A DNA stretch of 48,907 bases, taken from the NCBI GenBank assembly GCA_016765535.1, contig JAESPQ010000114.1, positions 1-48,907 on the forward strand. Direction: 5' to 3'. Shown here one piece after another: positions 1 to 9,354 of the stretch (position 1 is the first letter of the stretch; each line of letters opens with the position of its first letter). The notes under the pieces are model-generated. The model did not search any database and was not told the origin of the DNA. It saw only the letters and a program-made list of their open reading frames with translations. The position numbers were made by a program, and so were the translations under genes. The stretch comes from Alteromonadaceae bacterium (GTDB taxonomy: Bacteria; Pseudomonadota; Gammaproteobacteria; Enterobacterales; Alteromonadaceae).

Positions 1-171
1 CGCCAATTATCTAGGTTGTTTTATGATTTAAATAGTGGCAGATCATTATTTTTCCCCACTATGTGCGTTACTAAAAATAATAGCTTAGTCTATCATTCTC
101 ATTTTTAATAACGGTTTTAACTGAACATAGACCTTCTAAAGATATATATACTGACCTTCATCACATGACAA

Positions 172-2874
172 TTATTTCTTATTTCGGGTATAACCAGGTA
201 ACGCATCTAACGCACCTTGTAGGGATTGACTAGTTCCACTTAATTGCGAAACAATTAAATCCATGGCATTAAACTGTTTAAATAAACGTTTTTCATATGC
301 GGCCATACGACGATTTATATCGGCCTCACGACGATCAACATCTAATAACTTTTTAAAAAGAGAATCAGTTTTACTATCAATAACACCATTTGACACATCA
401 ATATCACCTTGTACTTTAGATATATTATTATCAATAATAGCACCTAAAAAAGTATCCATTTTAGAAGTAATACCTTCAGAGAAATTAATTGTACTGTCAA
501 TAGTTGCCGATGCTATTGAAAGTCCAAAATCAGCAGTAGCTCCTGCACCTGCTGCTGTCACGCTCAACTGCGAGGATGCACTACTAGAAGTAAATTGTAA
601 TTTACCACTCACCATACTTACGGTAACAGATTCACCAGCCGCAGATAAATTAGCGTCAGCATTTAATAACGTTTGAATGGCCGTAGTTACATCACTGTCG
701 GAAGTAAATGATTGCCCACTTAAATCTAATGATGCCGATAACGTACCATCAACACTTAGCTGAAATGTGCTACTTGCTGCTGCCGTAAATGTATAAGTTT
801 TGACTGCATTGGTAGCATTATAAATAAAGTTACCACCTTTGGCTTCAACCTTAATGCCATTAGCATTACCACTGGCACTTTGCGCTAATAAAAATTGACC
901 ATCGCCAAAAGCGGCCGCACCATTTATTGTTCCTTCAGCATTTACACCCGATGTACCACCAGCAATTGACAGGCCTAAATTAGAGGCATTAGAGGTATCA
1001 CTTAACCCTAATTCAGCTAACGTTGTAGCTCCTAAATTGCTAATAGCAACATTGCCGCCAGTAGCAGACTTAATAGATAATTGATTATTAGCGATAGAAA
1101 CGGTAGCACTTTTACCTGTTTGTGTAAGAATAGCGGCTTGTAATGCGGTGATCAAATCAGCTTCAGCATTATAACTACCCGCTAAATTAATACTACCAAG
1201 AGAACCATCAACACTTACATCAAAAGTACTGGTAGCCGAAATAGCTAAAGGAGGAGTCGAAAAGTTAAGGTTAGCCGCACCAGTTACACTATCATCTAAA
1301 GACAAAACAGCAATTAAAGAACTACTACCATAACGATTAGAATTAAGTGTTAATTGTTGGTTTTTAATACCAACATTCACAGCAACACCCTTACCTTTTA
1401 AAGTAGCATCAGAGTTTATTTGTGATTGTATTTCAGCAAGTAATGAAGCTTCAGAAGAATAACTACCCTTCGTTAATTTAATTTCATTTGATAATATCCC
1501 ATCAACACGCATTATAAAGCTATTATTACTTTCATTAATAATAAATGGTGTGACAGAAAAATCAGCGGGAAGTGTTGCCCCGCCAGTTAATGTGGCTTGC
1601 GTTGCAACTTGGCTAACATTAACATTGTAAGTACCTTCTTTAGTTAACGAACTAGAACTAACATAACTGATACTTGAATTAGAAGGAGTGCCAGATTTTG
1701 CAAAAAACTGAGCGACATCAGCAATATTATTAGCAAGCACATCCGAAAAAACAGCAAGCCCCGTAGAGCTATCTTCATTAATATTTAAGGTACCATCACG
1801 CTTAGTGGTAATACCTAAATCACTCATGCTTTTAACTGAGCCGCTAATATTAGTTAATCGGGTATTTAAAATAGAACGCATAAAACTTTCAATACTGCGA
1901 ATAGAGGCATCACCAATAAGTACCCCTTTATCTGTAGGCGAATTAAACGCGGTAAATTCACCTATTTTTGTCGCAACATTATTATAGTTATCAACGAAGG
2001 CTCTAATTTCTGATTCTATAGTCGAAGTATCAGGGGTAACGGTAACCTTAACGTTCGTACCTATTTGGGCATTCTTTAAATCAAACGTTACCCCGTCAAT
2101 TAACTTATCTACTTTGTTACTGTCTCGTGTAACAACTAAACCATTAAAAACCACTTTAGCGTCTTGTGCCGCCAAAGATTGATCCATATTATTCGACGTT
2201 CCATCATACGCTAATACCGACAAACCTGATGCGTCGGTATTATTGCCATCATTATCAGTGGTTGTTATTTCCATTGCAGCATTAGCGCCAGACTTATCAT
2301 TTTGCAGTGATAATCTATAGCTGGTACCGTCATATAAAATACTTGCGCTAACACCATAACTGCCATTATTAATAGTATCGCGTATATCACTGAGGCTAGC
2401 ATTTGCTGCAATAGTTATATTTTGGTTGGTTGAATTTGCATCGGGGGTAAACGTTGCGCCACTATAAGAGCCAAAACGAATTTGTATACTGCCGCCGCCC
2501 ACCACATCATTAACCGTATTATAAACATTAGTCGCTTTAGTAATAAGCGTGTGTTGCTGTGCTAACGCCTGTACCTCTAAATTATAAGTACCAGGTTTAG
2601 AACCAAAACCCGTTGTTGCAGTAACAATACTACTGTCACTGCTTGTCGCGGTAGCTGCATTATAAGTGGAATTTTTATTTAACGATGTATAAGAAGATTT
2701 AAGTGATGACAACAAGCTATTAACTTGTCCTAATGCAGATATTTGTGCAGTAGCTTTTTCTGCTTCTTTAGTTATAGCGTTAATTTGAGGATCTTTTTCT
2801 GCCGCAACTAAGCCTGTAACAATACTATTAATATCAAGACCTGTGCCCAATCCTGTTGATGTTAGTGCTGGCAT
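172..2874 (-). CDS. fliD: Flagellar hook-associated protein 2 (filament cap), oversized
   Basis: FliD forms the cap at the filament tip under which flagellin subunits fold. The N-terminus (residues ~1-115, with a GLGTGLDINSIV motif) and the C-terminal coiled-coil region (last ~100 residues, rich in K/R/D/E) are typical FliD ends. The protein is 900 residues, about twice the usual 450. The excess lies between roughly residues 400 and 800. It contains about three related ~80-residue blocks, each starting with a pattern like STFxxSVDGxL (near residues 450, 548 and 700), resembling flagellin hook-IN-type repeats. The ATG at 2874 has a strong AGGAGA ribosome binding site. It lies downstream of flaG on the same strand, as in Vibrio and Shewanella. 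The family is certain; the role of the enlarged, probably surface-exposed, middle is unknown. Confidence 0.95.
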   Translation of the reverse strand: MPALTSTGLGTGLDINSIVTGLVAAEKDPQINAITKEAEKATAQISALGQVNSLLSSLKSSYTSLNKNSTYNAATATSSDSSIVTATTGFGSKPGTYNLEVQALAQQHTLITKATNVYNTVNDVVGGGSIQIRFGSYSGATFTPDANSTNQNITIAANASLSDIRDTINNGSYGVSASILYDGTSYRLSLQNDKSGANAAMEITTTDNDGNNTDASGLSVLAYDGTSNNMDQSLAAQDAKVVFNGLVVTRDSNKVDKLIDGVTFDLKNAQIGTNVKVTVTPDTSTIESEIRAFVDNYNNVATKIGEFTAFNSPTDKGVLIGDASIRSIESFMRSILNTRLTNISGSVKSMSDLGITTKRDGTLNINEDSSTGLAVFSDVLANNIADVAQFFAKSGTPSNSSISYVSSSSLTKEGTYNVNVSQVATQATLTGGATLPADFSVTPFIINESNNSFIMRVDGILSNEIKLTKGSYSSEASLLAEIQSQINSDATLKGKGVAVNVGIKNQQLTLNSNRYGSSSLIAVLSLDDSVTGAANLNFSTPPLAISATSTFDVSVDGSLGSINLAGSYNAEADLITALQAAILTQTGKSATVSIANNQLSIKSATGGNVAISNLGATTLAELGLSDTSNASNLGLSIAGGTSGVNAEGTINGAAAFGDGQFLLAQSASGNANGIKVEAKGGNFIYNATNAVKTYTFTAAASSTFQLSVDGTLSASLDLSGQSFTSDSDVTTAIQTLLNADANLSAAGESVTVSMVSGKLQFTSSSASSQLSVTAAGAGATADFGLSIASATIDSTINFSEGITSKMDTFLGAIIDNNISKVQGDIDVSNGVIDSKTDSLFKKLLDVDRREADINRRMAAYEKRLFKQFNAMDLIVSQLSGTSQSLQGALDALPGYTRNKK

Positions 2875-2976
2875 AGTTTTCTCCTCAAATTTTAGTTTTT
2901 AATTAACTATAAATATTAACTAAAATTTATTTTAACCTTACAAAATTATAACTATTTATAACCTTTAATAAAAAAT

Positions 2977-3048
2977 AGATACTGAAACAAGTTCAGCATG
3001 ACATATAGTAAAATATAATACTGTCATTCTGATGAGGGTCAGGATATT
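2977..3048. repeat. Inverted pair of 27-bp palindromic intergenic elements
   Basis: Two 27-bp elements face each other at 2977-3003 and 3022-3048. Each carries a CTGA...TCAG core and ends in ATGACA (or its complement TGTCAT). They match each other imperfectly as inverted copies across an 18-bp AT spacer. This resembles the widespread intergenic repeat of the form ATxCTGAA...TTCAGxATGACA known from many bacterial genomes. It lies in the 338-bp gap between fliD and flaG, which otherwise contains only a BIME-like element and AT-rich DNA. Confidence 0.6.
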
Positions 3049-3134
3049 TACTTTAAACACCTATTCCCCCAAAGAAAGCAAAATACACACCATTCTGTTG
3101 CGCTTGTTACATAAACGAATATATTCAACAAAAT

Positions 3135-3183
3135 GTAGATTGGTATTTATGCCATTAACTTGATGGGCTAAAGCCCAACCTAC
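3135..3183 (-). repeat. Solitary degenerate BIME (REP pair) between fliD and flaG
   Basis: Read on the minus strand this is GTAG, a hairpin with GGGCTTTAGCCC, a short spacer, a second hairpin (GGCATAAATACC) and CTAC. It has the same architecture as the REP pairs flanking the transposase gene at 6109-6555. Its first stem is extended to GGGCT/AGCCC and its second stem is mismatched, so it is a diverged copy in inverted orientation. It lies about 30 bp downstream of the flaG stop codon and could act as a 3' mRNA hairpin. Confidence 0.75.
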
Positions 3184-3212
3184 TATAATACTACAACGTT
3201 ACAGCCAAGAAT

Positions 3213-3587
3213 CTAAACTTTTGAATTAAACAAAAGCCCTTTCAGTTGTTCTAAGTTATCCAACAATTTCAATGCATCTTCAGATGGTAATTGACGAATT
3301 AATTTATCAGAGCCTTTTTCGTATACCGAAATAACTTTCCTGCCACTATTTTCGTCAATAGAAAAATTAATATTTTTAGGTACTGATGTTAGTGCCTTAT
3401 TAATCTTATTCACAACTTCATCTAAATTTATCGCTTTCGTTGCTTTTGTTTCAGTAACTGTTGTATTAGTGTCTTGGACTCGTTTGTTTTGATCAACAAT
3501 ATTATTAACCTTATTAGTGTTAACAACAGTATTACTCGCCGTAGCAGCTATATTCGTAGCTGTTGATGTTGCTTCAATATTACTCAT
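3213..3587 (-). CDS. flaG: FlaG family flagellar protein
   Basis: This 124-residue protein has the FlaG pattern. A low-complexity Asn/Thr/Ala-rich N-terminal half is followed by a compact C-terminal domain, here with a FSIDENSGRKVISVYEKGS stretch and a RQLPSED motif near residues 75-115. FlaG affects filament length in several polar flagellates, but its biochemical action is poorly known. The ATG at 3587 is preceded by GAGGTG. It sits between flagellin 1 and fliD on the same strand, its usual place. No clear own promoter was seen in the 100 bp upstream, where the flagellin terminator hairpin lies, so it may be transcribed by readthrough or from an unrecognised promoter. Confidence 0.9.
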   Translation of the reverse strand: MSNIEATSTATNIAATASNTVVNTNKVNNIVDQNKRVQDTNTTVTETKATKAINLDEVVNKINKALTSVPKNINFSIDENSGRKVISVYEKGSDKLIRQLPSEDALKLLDNLEQLKGLLFNSKV

Positions 3588-3638
3588 AACTCACCTCAAG
3601 AACAACAATTTATTAATAACACACTTTACAAAAAACTA

Positions 3639-3664
3639 AAGGCTCTCTATAAATAGAGAGCCTT
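3639..3664 (-). terminator. Rho-independent terminator after flagellin 1
   Basis: A perfect 12-bp inverted repeat (AAGGCTCTCTAT / ATAGAGAGCCTT) with a 2-nt loop lies 25 bp beyond the flagellin stop codon. On the minus strand it is followed by a T-rich tract. Confidence 0.8.
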
Positions 3665-3688
3665 ACTTTCATTACTTAAAGTCTCTAT

Positions 3689-5761
3689 TTATCCCAATAA
3701 TGATAGTACACTTTGCGATGCCGCGTTAGCTTGCGACAACATTGCAGTACCTGCTTGTTGCAATATTTGCGCTTTACTCATTTTAGACGTTTCTGCGGCA
3801 AAATCAGCGTCTTTAATTTGCGAATTTGCTGCTGAAATATTCTGCGAAACATTCGCTAAATTAGAAACGGTAGATGCTAAACGGTTTTGTATTGCACCTA
3901 ACTGACCTCGTGATTTAGTAATTTGAGCTAAAGCATCATCAATACGACTAATGGAGTTTTCTGCATTACCTACACTAGTAACACTCAAACCAATACCTAT
4001 TGCAGTTGAATTACCACCAGTATCTGATAAACCCAATTTATCTAACGCGGCAGTTTTTAATGCTTCAGTGCTAGCGCCACTGGTAACTATAACATCTTTA
4101 CCATCTTTACCTGTTAAGGTAAGATCGCCACGGTTAACGTCGTTAGCTTGCGCCGAACCAACTGCCTTACTGGCAGCATCATCATAAACACCAACTACTG
4201 ATGCAGCACCACCTGCTGATAATAATGTTCCATCAGAACCTTGTGTTACGGTTAAAGCTATATCTTGACCAGAAACAGACGTTAATTGCAATTTACCATC
4301 AGCTGTAGCACTTGCAACGACACCTTGTAAGCCCGCATTATTTATTTGTGTTACCACTGAATCCATAGATGATGCAGTTGCCAATCCAGTAATAGCAACA
4401 CCATTAATTTTTAAAGTATCTGCAGCACCATCAGTTTGCCCAACACCAGACAAGCCATCTACACCAGCAACACCTGTAGTTAACACACCACCAGAAGCAT
4501 CTGCTTGCGCACCAAAAGTAATGGTATACTCTTTGGTTGTATTCGCTTGCGCGCTAACACCAGAAGTTGTACTTACTGCATTAATAGCAAAAGCTTTATC
4601 TGCTGCCGAGGTACCCGTAACAGCACCGATTTCAACACCATTAATAGTGACTTTTTCTGTCGCTGTAATACTAGCACTACTAACCGCTTGCCCTGTTACT
4701 TTGTCTGAACCTGCTTGCACATTAAAACCAAAGGTTTTCAAATCAGCAACAGTACCCGCAACTGAACCTGCGGTACCAACCGTAAGACTAATAGCATCAC
4801 CAGCAGCACTGGTTAGTGATACATAACCTTCAAATGCCCCAGTCGACAAACCAGTATTAGTTAACGTACCACCCATCGTAATAGTATTACCTGTATCGTT
4901 TGATAATACTATTGCACCCTTATTATTTAAGGTTGCCGTTACTCCTGCAACATCACGATTAATATTATCGGTTAACTCTTGCATAGTGGCAGAGGCACCA
5001 ACAGTATCACCATTAATTGTTAAGGTACCACTAGTAACACCTGTTGCGCCAGAAACCCCTTCTACTACATTATATGCAGTAGCTGTAACCCCCGTTGCTC
5101 CTGTATTAGCATTTATAGCAGTAATAATGTTATTTGCACCAGTTGAACCGCCACTAATAGCAACACCATTGATCATCATAGCATCTGACGCTGTTGCACT
5201 ATTTTCTACACGACCACCATTAAGTTCACCTAAGCCAGAAACCGCATTTAGGTTTAAATCTTTAGTGGTAACAGCGTCAATTGAGAAACCTAATGTTTCG
5301 CCCTTATTAGCACCAATTTGTAAGTTAGTTGATTTATTAGAACCGTCTAATAAATTAATACCATTAAATTGCGTAACCGAAGCGATGCGGTCTAATTCAC
5401 TATAAAGTTGATTAACTTCTTCTTGAATAGACGCTCTGTTAGATGCTGAGTTGGTATCATTTGCAGCTTGAACTGATAGTTCACGCATACGTTGTAAGAT
5501 ATTAGTCATCTCACTCATTGAACCTTCAGCGGTTTGTGCCATTGAAATACCATCGTTGGCATTACGAATACCCTGATTCAAACCACGAATTTGCGATTCC
5601 ATACCGGTTGAAATTGCTAAACCAGCAGCATCATCTTTAGCACTGTTGATTCTTAAACCAGAAGACAAACGTTCCATAGCTTGATTTTGGGTCGCTTGAG
5701 ATTTGTTTAATTGACGTTGCGCATTTAGCGACATCACATTGGTGTTTACTACTGCAGCCAT
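3689..5761 (-). CDS. fliC: Flagellin 1 (690 aa, large variable domain)
   Basis: This is a structural subunit of the flagellar filament, exported by the flagellar type III system. The first ~140 residues ([17 protein letters not shown]..., [20 protein letters not shown]) and last ~90 residues ([20 protein letters not shown], ending SVLSLLG) are canonical D0/D1 domains. The centre (~450 residues) is far larger than in ordinary 270-500-residue flagellins. It contains several hook-IN-like motifs of the type INGVxI, plus Thr/Ala/Gly-rich beta segments. The ATG at 5761 has an AGGAGC site. A sigma28-type promoter lies ~80 bp upstream and a terminator follows the gene. It is paralogous to the flagellin at 7045-9177, and the two are separated by a RAYT/BIME element. 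Confidence 0.96.
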   Translation of the reverse strand: MAAVVNTNVMSLNAQRQLNKSQATQNQAMERLSSGLRINSAKDDAAGLAISTGMESQIRGLNQGIRNANDGISMAQTAEGSMSEMTNILQRMRELSVQAANDTNSASNRASIQEEVNQLYSELDRIASVTQFNGINLLDGSNKSTNLQIGANKGETLGFSIDAVTTKDLNLNAVSGLGELNGGRVENSATASDAMMINGVAISGGSTGANNIITAINANTGATGVTATAYNVVEGVSGATGVTSGTLTINGDTVGASATMQELTDNINRDVAGVTATLNNKGAIVLSNDTGNTITMGGTLTNTGLSTGAFEGYVSLTSAAGDAISLTVGTAGSVAGTVADLKTFGFNVQAGSDKVTGQAVSSASITATEKVTINGVEIGAVTGTSAADKAFAINAVSTTSGVSAQANTTKEYTITFGAQADASGGVLTTGVAGVDGLSGVGQTDGAADTLKINGVAITGLATASSMDSVVTQINNAGLQGVVASATADGKLQLTSVSGQDIALTVTQGSDGTLLSAGGAASVVGVYDDAASKAVGSAQANDVNRGDLTLTGKDGKDVIVTSGASTEALKTAALDKLGLSDTGGNSTAIGIGLSVTSVGNAENSISRIDDALAQITKSRGQLGAIQNRLASTVSNLANVSQNISAANSQIKDADFAAETSKMSKAQILQQAGTAMLSQANAASQSVLSLLG

Positions 5762-5841
5762 AATATATGCTCCTACGATTTAGCTTATTTCAACAGATAA
5801 GTCTGAAGAATTTGATTATGTCAATTACTTGACTTACCTCT

Positions 5842-5868
5842 ATATCGGGAGCTTTTAAATTTACTTTA
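5842..5868 (-). promoter_or_regulatory. Sigma28 (FliA) promoter of flagellin 1
   Basis: On the minus strand the sequence reads TAAA (5868-5865), a 15-nt spacer, then CCCGATAT (5849-5842). The FliA consensus is TAAA-N15-GCCGATAA; the -35 and spacing are exact and the -10 matches at 6 of 8 positions. The repeat array begins only about 10 bp further upstream, at ~5878. Confidence 0.75.
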
Positions 5869-5877
5869 GAATTATTT

Positions 5878-6112
5878 TGCTTTTTTATTATATATTTGTC
5901 GTTGTACTCATTTATGGCAACAACAGACAACACCTGTAGGTTAGGCTTCAGCCTATCGCTCACTATTGATGGCATAAATGCCAACCTACAACATTTCCAT
6001 ACTATTGCTTTTATTATATATTTGTTGTACTCATTTATGGCAACAACAGACAACACCTGTAGGTTAGGCTTCAGCCTATCGCTCACTATTGATGGCATAA
6101 ATGCCAACCTAC
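5878..6112 (+). repeat. Left BIME array (two REP pairs in a 123-bp tandem unit)
   Basis: Two identical 54-bp REP pairs lie at 5936-5989 and 6059-6112. Each reads GTAG, a hairpin TAGGCT-TC-AGCCTA, a ~10-bp spacer, a hairpin TGGCAT-AA-ATGCCA and CTAC. The pairs repeat with a period of exactly 123 bp because a ~69-bp unique spacer is repeated as well. The GTAG tetranucleotide 5' of an imperfect hairpin, paired with its inverted partner, is the signature of REP/BIME elements mobilised by RAYT transposases. The array lies between the flagellin 1 promoter and the RAYT gene. Confidence 0.9.
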
Positions 6113-6555
6113 AAATATACTGAATTCCAATATGGATAATCACCTATATTTTTAACCAATTTTTTTCTCAAAGGGTTGGCGACGATATATCGAGCAATTT
6201 TTATTCTGTTTTCTTCTTTACGTAATGCATGATCATAAAAAGATGGTTGCCAAACTTTACTATTACAATTTAACTTCTCATTAATACCTTTAGCACTAGC
6301 TCCTTTTAAAGTACCAATAACCTTTGATAATTCAGAACAACCAAGTTGCAATATCCCATGAAAGTGTTCAGGCATTAAGACCCAAACTAACCAACAATAA
6401 TCATATTTACGTTCATTCATGCACAATTGATGACAAAATATTTGAGCTAATTCAAAGTTAGTAAATAATCTTCGTCTATTTTGACAATTAAACGTTATAA
6501 AATATTCTCTGTGTGGTTGGGAGAAACGTCCTTTTCTTAAATCATCCCATGACAT
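6109..6555 (-). mobile_element. REP-associated tyrosine transposase (RAYT, Y1/HUH family)
   Basis: The 148-residue protein is a single-domain Y1 transposase of the IS200/IS605-related RAYT group. It has the HUH motif in MPEHFHGIL (residues ~82-90) and the catalytic tyrosine in IARYIVANPLRKKL (~residues 125-138), with the trailing NP-R/K-x-L block typical of RAYTs. Such enzymes nick REP hairpins next to GTAG tetranucleotides. The gene is flanked on both sides by matching BIMEs with GTAG/CTAC ends. The stop codon TAG is itself part of the GTAG of the nearest inverted REP. The ATG at 6555 has an AAAGGA site about 10 nt upstream. The reading frame is intact, so it may be active. It separates the two flagellin genes. 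Confidence 0.92.
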
Positions 6556-6609
6556 AAATTGTATTTCCTTTGATATATTTCCTTTATTCTGCCTAAGTAT
6601 AGCTAATAT

Positions 6610-6656
6610 ATAAATACCATTAACATTTATTTCAAGACATATTTGATGGTATTTAT
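6610..6656. repeat. Inverted repeat upstream of the RAYT gene
   Basis: ATAAATACCAT at 6610-6620 and its exact complement ATGGTATTTAT at 6646-6656 form an 11-bp stem with a 25-nt loop. The right arm is part of a variant single REP. It covers the region where the RAYT promoter would be expected. Confidence 0.5.
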
Positions 6657-6937
6657 GCCAACCTACAACATTTCCATACTATTGCTTTTATTATATATTT
6701 GTTGTACTCATTTATGGCAACAACAGCCAACACCTGTAGGTTAGGCTTTAGCCTATCGCTCACTATTGATGGCATAAATGCCAACCTACAACATTTCCAT
6801 ACTATTGCTTTTATTATATATTTGTTGTACTCATTTATGGCAACAACAGACAACACCTGTAGGTTAGGCTTTAGCCTATCGCTCACTATTGATGGCATAA
6901 ATGCCAACCTACAACGATGGCATAAATGCCAACCTAC
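6645..6937 (+). repeat. Right BIME array (two full REP pairs and two single REPs)
   Basis: The array contains a variant single inverted REP at 6645-6666, full 54-bp REP pairs at 6736-6789 and 6859-6912 (again spaced 123 bp), and a single inverted REP at 6916-6937. The first hairpin here is TAGGCT-TT-AGCCTA, one base different from the left array (TC loop); the second hairpin and the intervening ~69-bp spacers are essentially identical to the left array and in the same orientation. The RAYT gene is therefore bracketed by direct repeats of well over 100 bp. Nothing else was seen in the 489-bp gap 6556-7044 apart from the flagellin 2 terminator. Confidence 0.9.
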
Positions 6938-6973
6938 AGATAACATTTAGACGGATCTATTAATAAACAATAA

Positions 6974-6995
6974 AAAACGGCATAAATGCCGTTTT
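6974..6995 (-). terminator. Terminator after flagellin 2, REP-like stem
   Basis: The palindrome AAAACGGCAT-AA-ATGCCGTTTT, followed on the minus strand by a run of six T, lies ~50 bp past the flagellin 2 stop. Its core GGCATAAATGCC is identical to the hairpin core of the adjacent inverted REPs. Confidence 0.75.
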
Positions 6996-7044
6996 ATTCA
7001 TTGCTATATTTCGACGATTATAAATAAATATCGACTGACCTCAA

Positions 7045-9177
7045 TTAACCTTGTAGTAACGATAGTACGTTTTGAGTAGCAGCGTTAGCTTGCGATAACA
7101 TTGCTGTACCCGCTTGTTGTAATATTTGTGCTTTACTTAATTTTGACGTTTCTACAGCAAAATCAGCATCTTTAATTTGTGAATTTGCGGCACTTAAATT
7201 TTGCGATACATTCGCTAAATTAGAAATAGTAGAACTTAATCGATTTTGCACTGCACCTAAAGAACCACGCGAGCTTGATATTTTTTGTAATGCGTCATCT
7301 ATACGCTGAATGGTATTTTCAGCACTCGCTACAGAAGTAACACTTAACCCTATGCCTATTGCGGTACTACTGCCGCCAGCATCACTTAACCCTAATTTAT
7401 CCAATGCGGTTGTTTGTGCCGCCTGAGAGCCTGCTTTGGTTGAAACAGTAACATCTTTACCATTTGCACCCGTTAAGGTTATTGCCCCTCTATTTGTATC
7501 TGCTGCTGCTGCTGATGCTGATACCGTTCTAGCGGCGGCATCATCATAAAAACCATACCCAGCAACACCTGATTGTGAAGAACTATCTGATCCAGCAACA
7601 ATTGTTAAAGCTATATCTTGCCCAGATACGGAGCTTAACTGCAGTTTACCATCGGTTGTCGATGAAGCAACTACGCCTTGTAAACCTGCACCATTGATTG
7701 CTGCAACCACTTCGTCCATTGATGATGCAACAGCTAATGCTGAAATACCAACACCATTAATTTTAAGCACATCACGATATTGAGTATTTCCACTACCGTT
7801 AACCTGACCAACTAAACCATCAATACCAACTTGAGGATCTATTGTGCCTGCGCTTCCTATAGTGCCATTACCAAAAGTTATCGTGTACTCTTTAGTAGTA
7901 CTGGCTTGCGCCGCTACTCCGGTTTGAGAACTAATGGCATTAATCGCAAAAGCCTTGTCGGCTGCCGAAGTTCCTGTTACTGCACCTAATTCTATTCCAT
8001 TAATGGTGATTTTATCGGTTGCAGTAATGGCTGCATTATTAACTTTACCACCAGTAATTTTGTCGGAGCCCAACTGAGAATTAAAACCCATTATTTTTAA
8101 ATCAGCAAATACGCCAGCTCCCCCAGGTCCCGTACCTGTGGTTAAAGCCGCATTTTCCTGAATGGTTATAGGACTACCATCTGAGCTATTTAAAGAAACA
8201 AAACCTTGATAAGTATCTGCAATTAAACCCGTATTACCTGCATCAGTACCCGCAATAGTAATAGTTTTACCGGTATCATTCGTTAATACTAATGCACCAC
8301 TATTATTAATAGTTGCTATAACCCCTGCCGCATCTCGATTAATATTGGTCGCTAGTTCAGCCATACTACCTGATGCGCCAATACTTACCGCTGTACCACC
8401 ATCAACAGCAATGGTTAAGCCACCTGCTGAAATAACCCCTGAACCACCTGCAACGCCTTCAACCACATTATAAGCGGTCGCAGTAACACCAGACAAACCC
8501 GTGTTAGCATTAATTGCTGCAACCAAATTATCTGCACCATTGCTAGCACCAGCAGCTAAACCACTAATAGTAACCCCATTGATCATTACCGCGTCAGATT
8601 GTGTGCCACCAGTAATTGATTCTATACGACCGCCGTTTAATTCACCCGTGCCCGTTACCGCATTTAAATTTAGATCTTTAGTGGTAACCGCAGCAATATT
8701 AAAAGAGATAGACTCACCAGCATTAGCACCAATTTGAAAATTAGTTGCCCCTGCAGAGCCATCAAGCAAATTAACACCATTAAATTGAGTTACAGAAGCG
8801 ATACGGTCTAATTCACTATAAAGTTGATCAACTTCATCTTGAATTGAGGCTCTATTCGAAGCTGAGTTAGTGTCATTAGCTGCTTGAATAGAAAGCTCAC
8901 GCATACGTTGCAGTATGTTTGTCATTTCATCCATAGCGCCTTCAGCGGTTTGTGCCATAGAAATACCGTCATTAGCATTTCGAATGGCCTGATTTAAACC
9001 ACGAATTTGTGATTCCATACCGGTCGATATAGCAAGACCAGCGGCATCATCTTTAGCACTATTAATACGAAGACCTGAGGATAAGCGTGCCATAGCCTCA
9101 TTTTGCATTAACTGCGATTTATTTAATTGACGCTGTGAATTTAGCGACATTACATTAGTATTAATAATCTGTGGCAT
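7045..9177 (-). CDS. fliC: Flagellin 2 (710 aa, large variable domain)
   Basis: This is the second filament subunit, paralogous to the flagellin at 3689-5761. The N-terminal ~140 residues ([40 protein letters not shown]) and C-terminal ~90 residues (ending NVLSLLQG) are standard D0/D1. The middle shares long blocks with flagellin 1, for example [20 protein letters not shown] and a [17 protein letters not shown] segment, but differs elsewhere. This indicates gene duplication with domain-level divergence or conversion. The ATG at 9177 has AGGAGC 6 nt upstream. The promoter carries a GCCGATAG -10-like box. The 177-bp gap to flgL holds this promoter and nothing else recognised. Confidence 0.96.
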   Translation of the reverse strand: MPQIINTNVMSLNSQRQLNKSQLMQNEAMARLSSGLRINSAKDDAAGLAISTGMESQIRGLNQAIRNANDGISMAQTAEGAMDEMTNILQRMRELSIQAANDTNSASNRASIQDEVDQLYSELDRIASVTQFNGVNLLDGSAGATNFQIGANAGESISFNIAAVTTKDLNLNAVTGTGELNGGRIESITGGTQSDAVMINGVTISGLAAGASNGADNLVAAINANTGLSGVTATAYNVVEGVAGGSGVISAGGLTIAVDGGTAVSIGASGSMAELATNINRDAAGVIATINNSGALVLTNDTGKTITIAGTDAGNTGLIADTYQGFVSLNSSDGSPITIQENAALTTGTGPGGAGVFADLKIMGFNSQLGSDKITGGKVNNAAITATDKITINGIELGAVTGTSAADKAFAINAISSQTGVAAQASTTKEYTITFGNGTIGSAGTIDPQVGIDGLVGQVNGSGNTQYRDVLKINGVGISALAVASSMDEVVAAINGAGLQGVVASSTTDGKLQLSSVSGQDIALTIVAGSDSSSQSGVAGYGFYDDAAARTVSASAAAADTNRGAITLTGANGKDVTVSTKAGSQAAQTTALDKLGLSDAGGSSTAIGIGLSVTSVASAENTIQRIDDALQKISSSRGSLGAVQNRLSSTISNLANVSQNLSAANSQIKDADFAVETSKLSKAQILQQAGTAMLSQANAATQNVLSLLQG

Positions 9178-9222
9178 GGTTAGCTCCTATGATCTTCTTT
9201 TATCTTTATTGCCGTTTTTTGG

Positions 9223-9230
9223 CTATCGGC
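9223..9230 (-). promoter_or_regulatory. Probable sigma28 -10 box of flagellin 2
   Basis: On the minus strand GCCGATAG matches the FliA -10 consensus GCCGATAA at 7 of 8 positions, 46 bp upstream of the ATG. No TAAA is present at the expected -35 spacing; TTGACA lies about 17 bp upstream instead. Promoter identity is therefore only probable. Confidence 0.5.
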
Positions 9231-9354
9231 AATCAGTTGCCGCTAAGTGTCAAAAAACCGTACTGTTCAATAGTTAATCAGGCTTTTTGTTATGTGTACT
9301 GTGTTTATGCGAATTGTGTGCCAATTAATCATTTTACTTTAAAGGGCATAAAAA

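Noticed and set aside
1-171. Start of a further flagellar gene left of fliD
   Set aside because: The only ATG with a purine-rich upstream sequence on the minus strand meets a stop after 11 codons; nothing else codes here.
5790-6143. Repetitive reading frames on both strands across the left BIME array (also 5896-6123)
   Set aside because: They are translations of the 123-bp repeat unit; the same peptide recurs with each copy, and they have no ribosome binding site or known domain.
5878-6937. Regularly spaced repeats considered as a CRISPR array
   Set aside because: The spacers are themselves identical between units, the repeats are hairpin pairs with GTAG/CTAC ends, and no cas genes are present; a BIME array explains everything.
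6653-6950. Matching repetitive reading frames on both strands across the right array
   Set aside because: Same cause: open frames through non-coding BIME units, with peptide repeats mirroring the DNA repeat.
9223-9255. Full sigma28 promoter for flagellin 2
   Set aside because: The -10 box is good, but TAAA is missing at the required spacing; only the -10 is reported.
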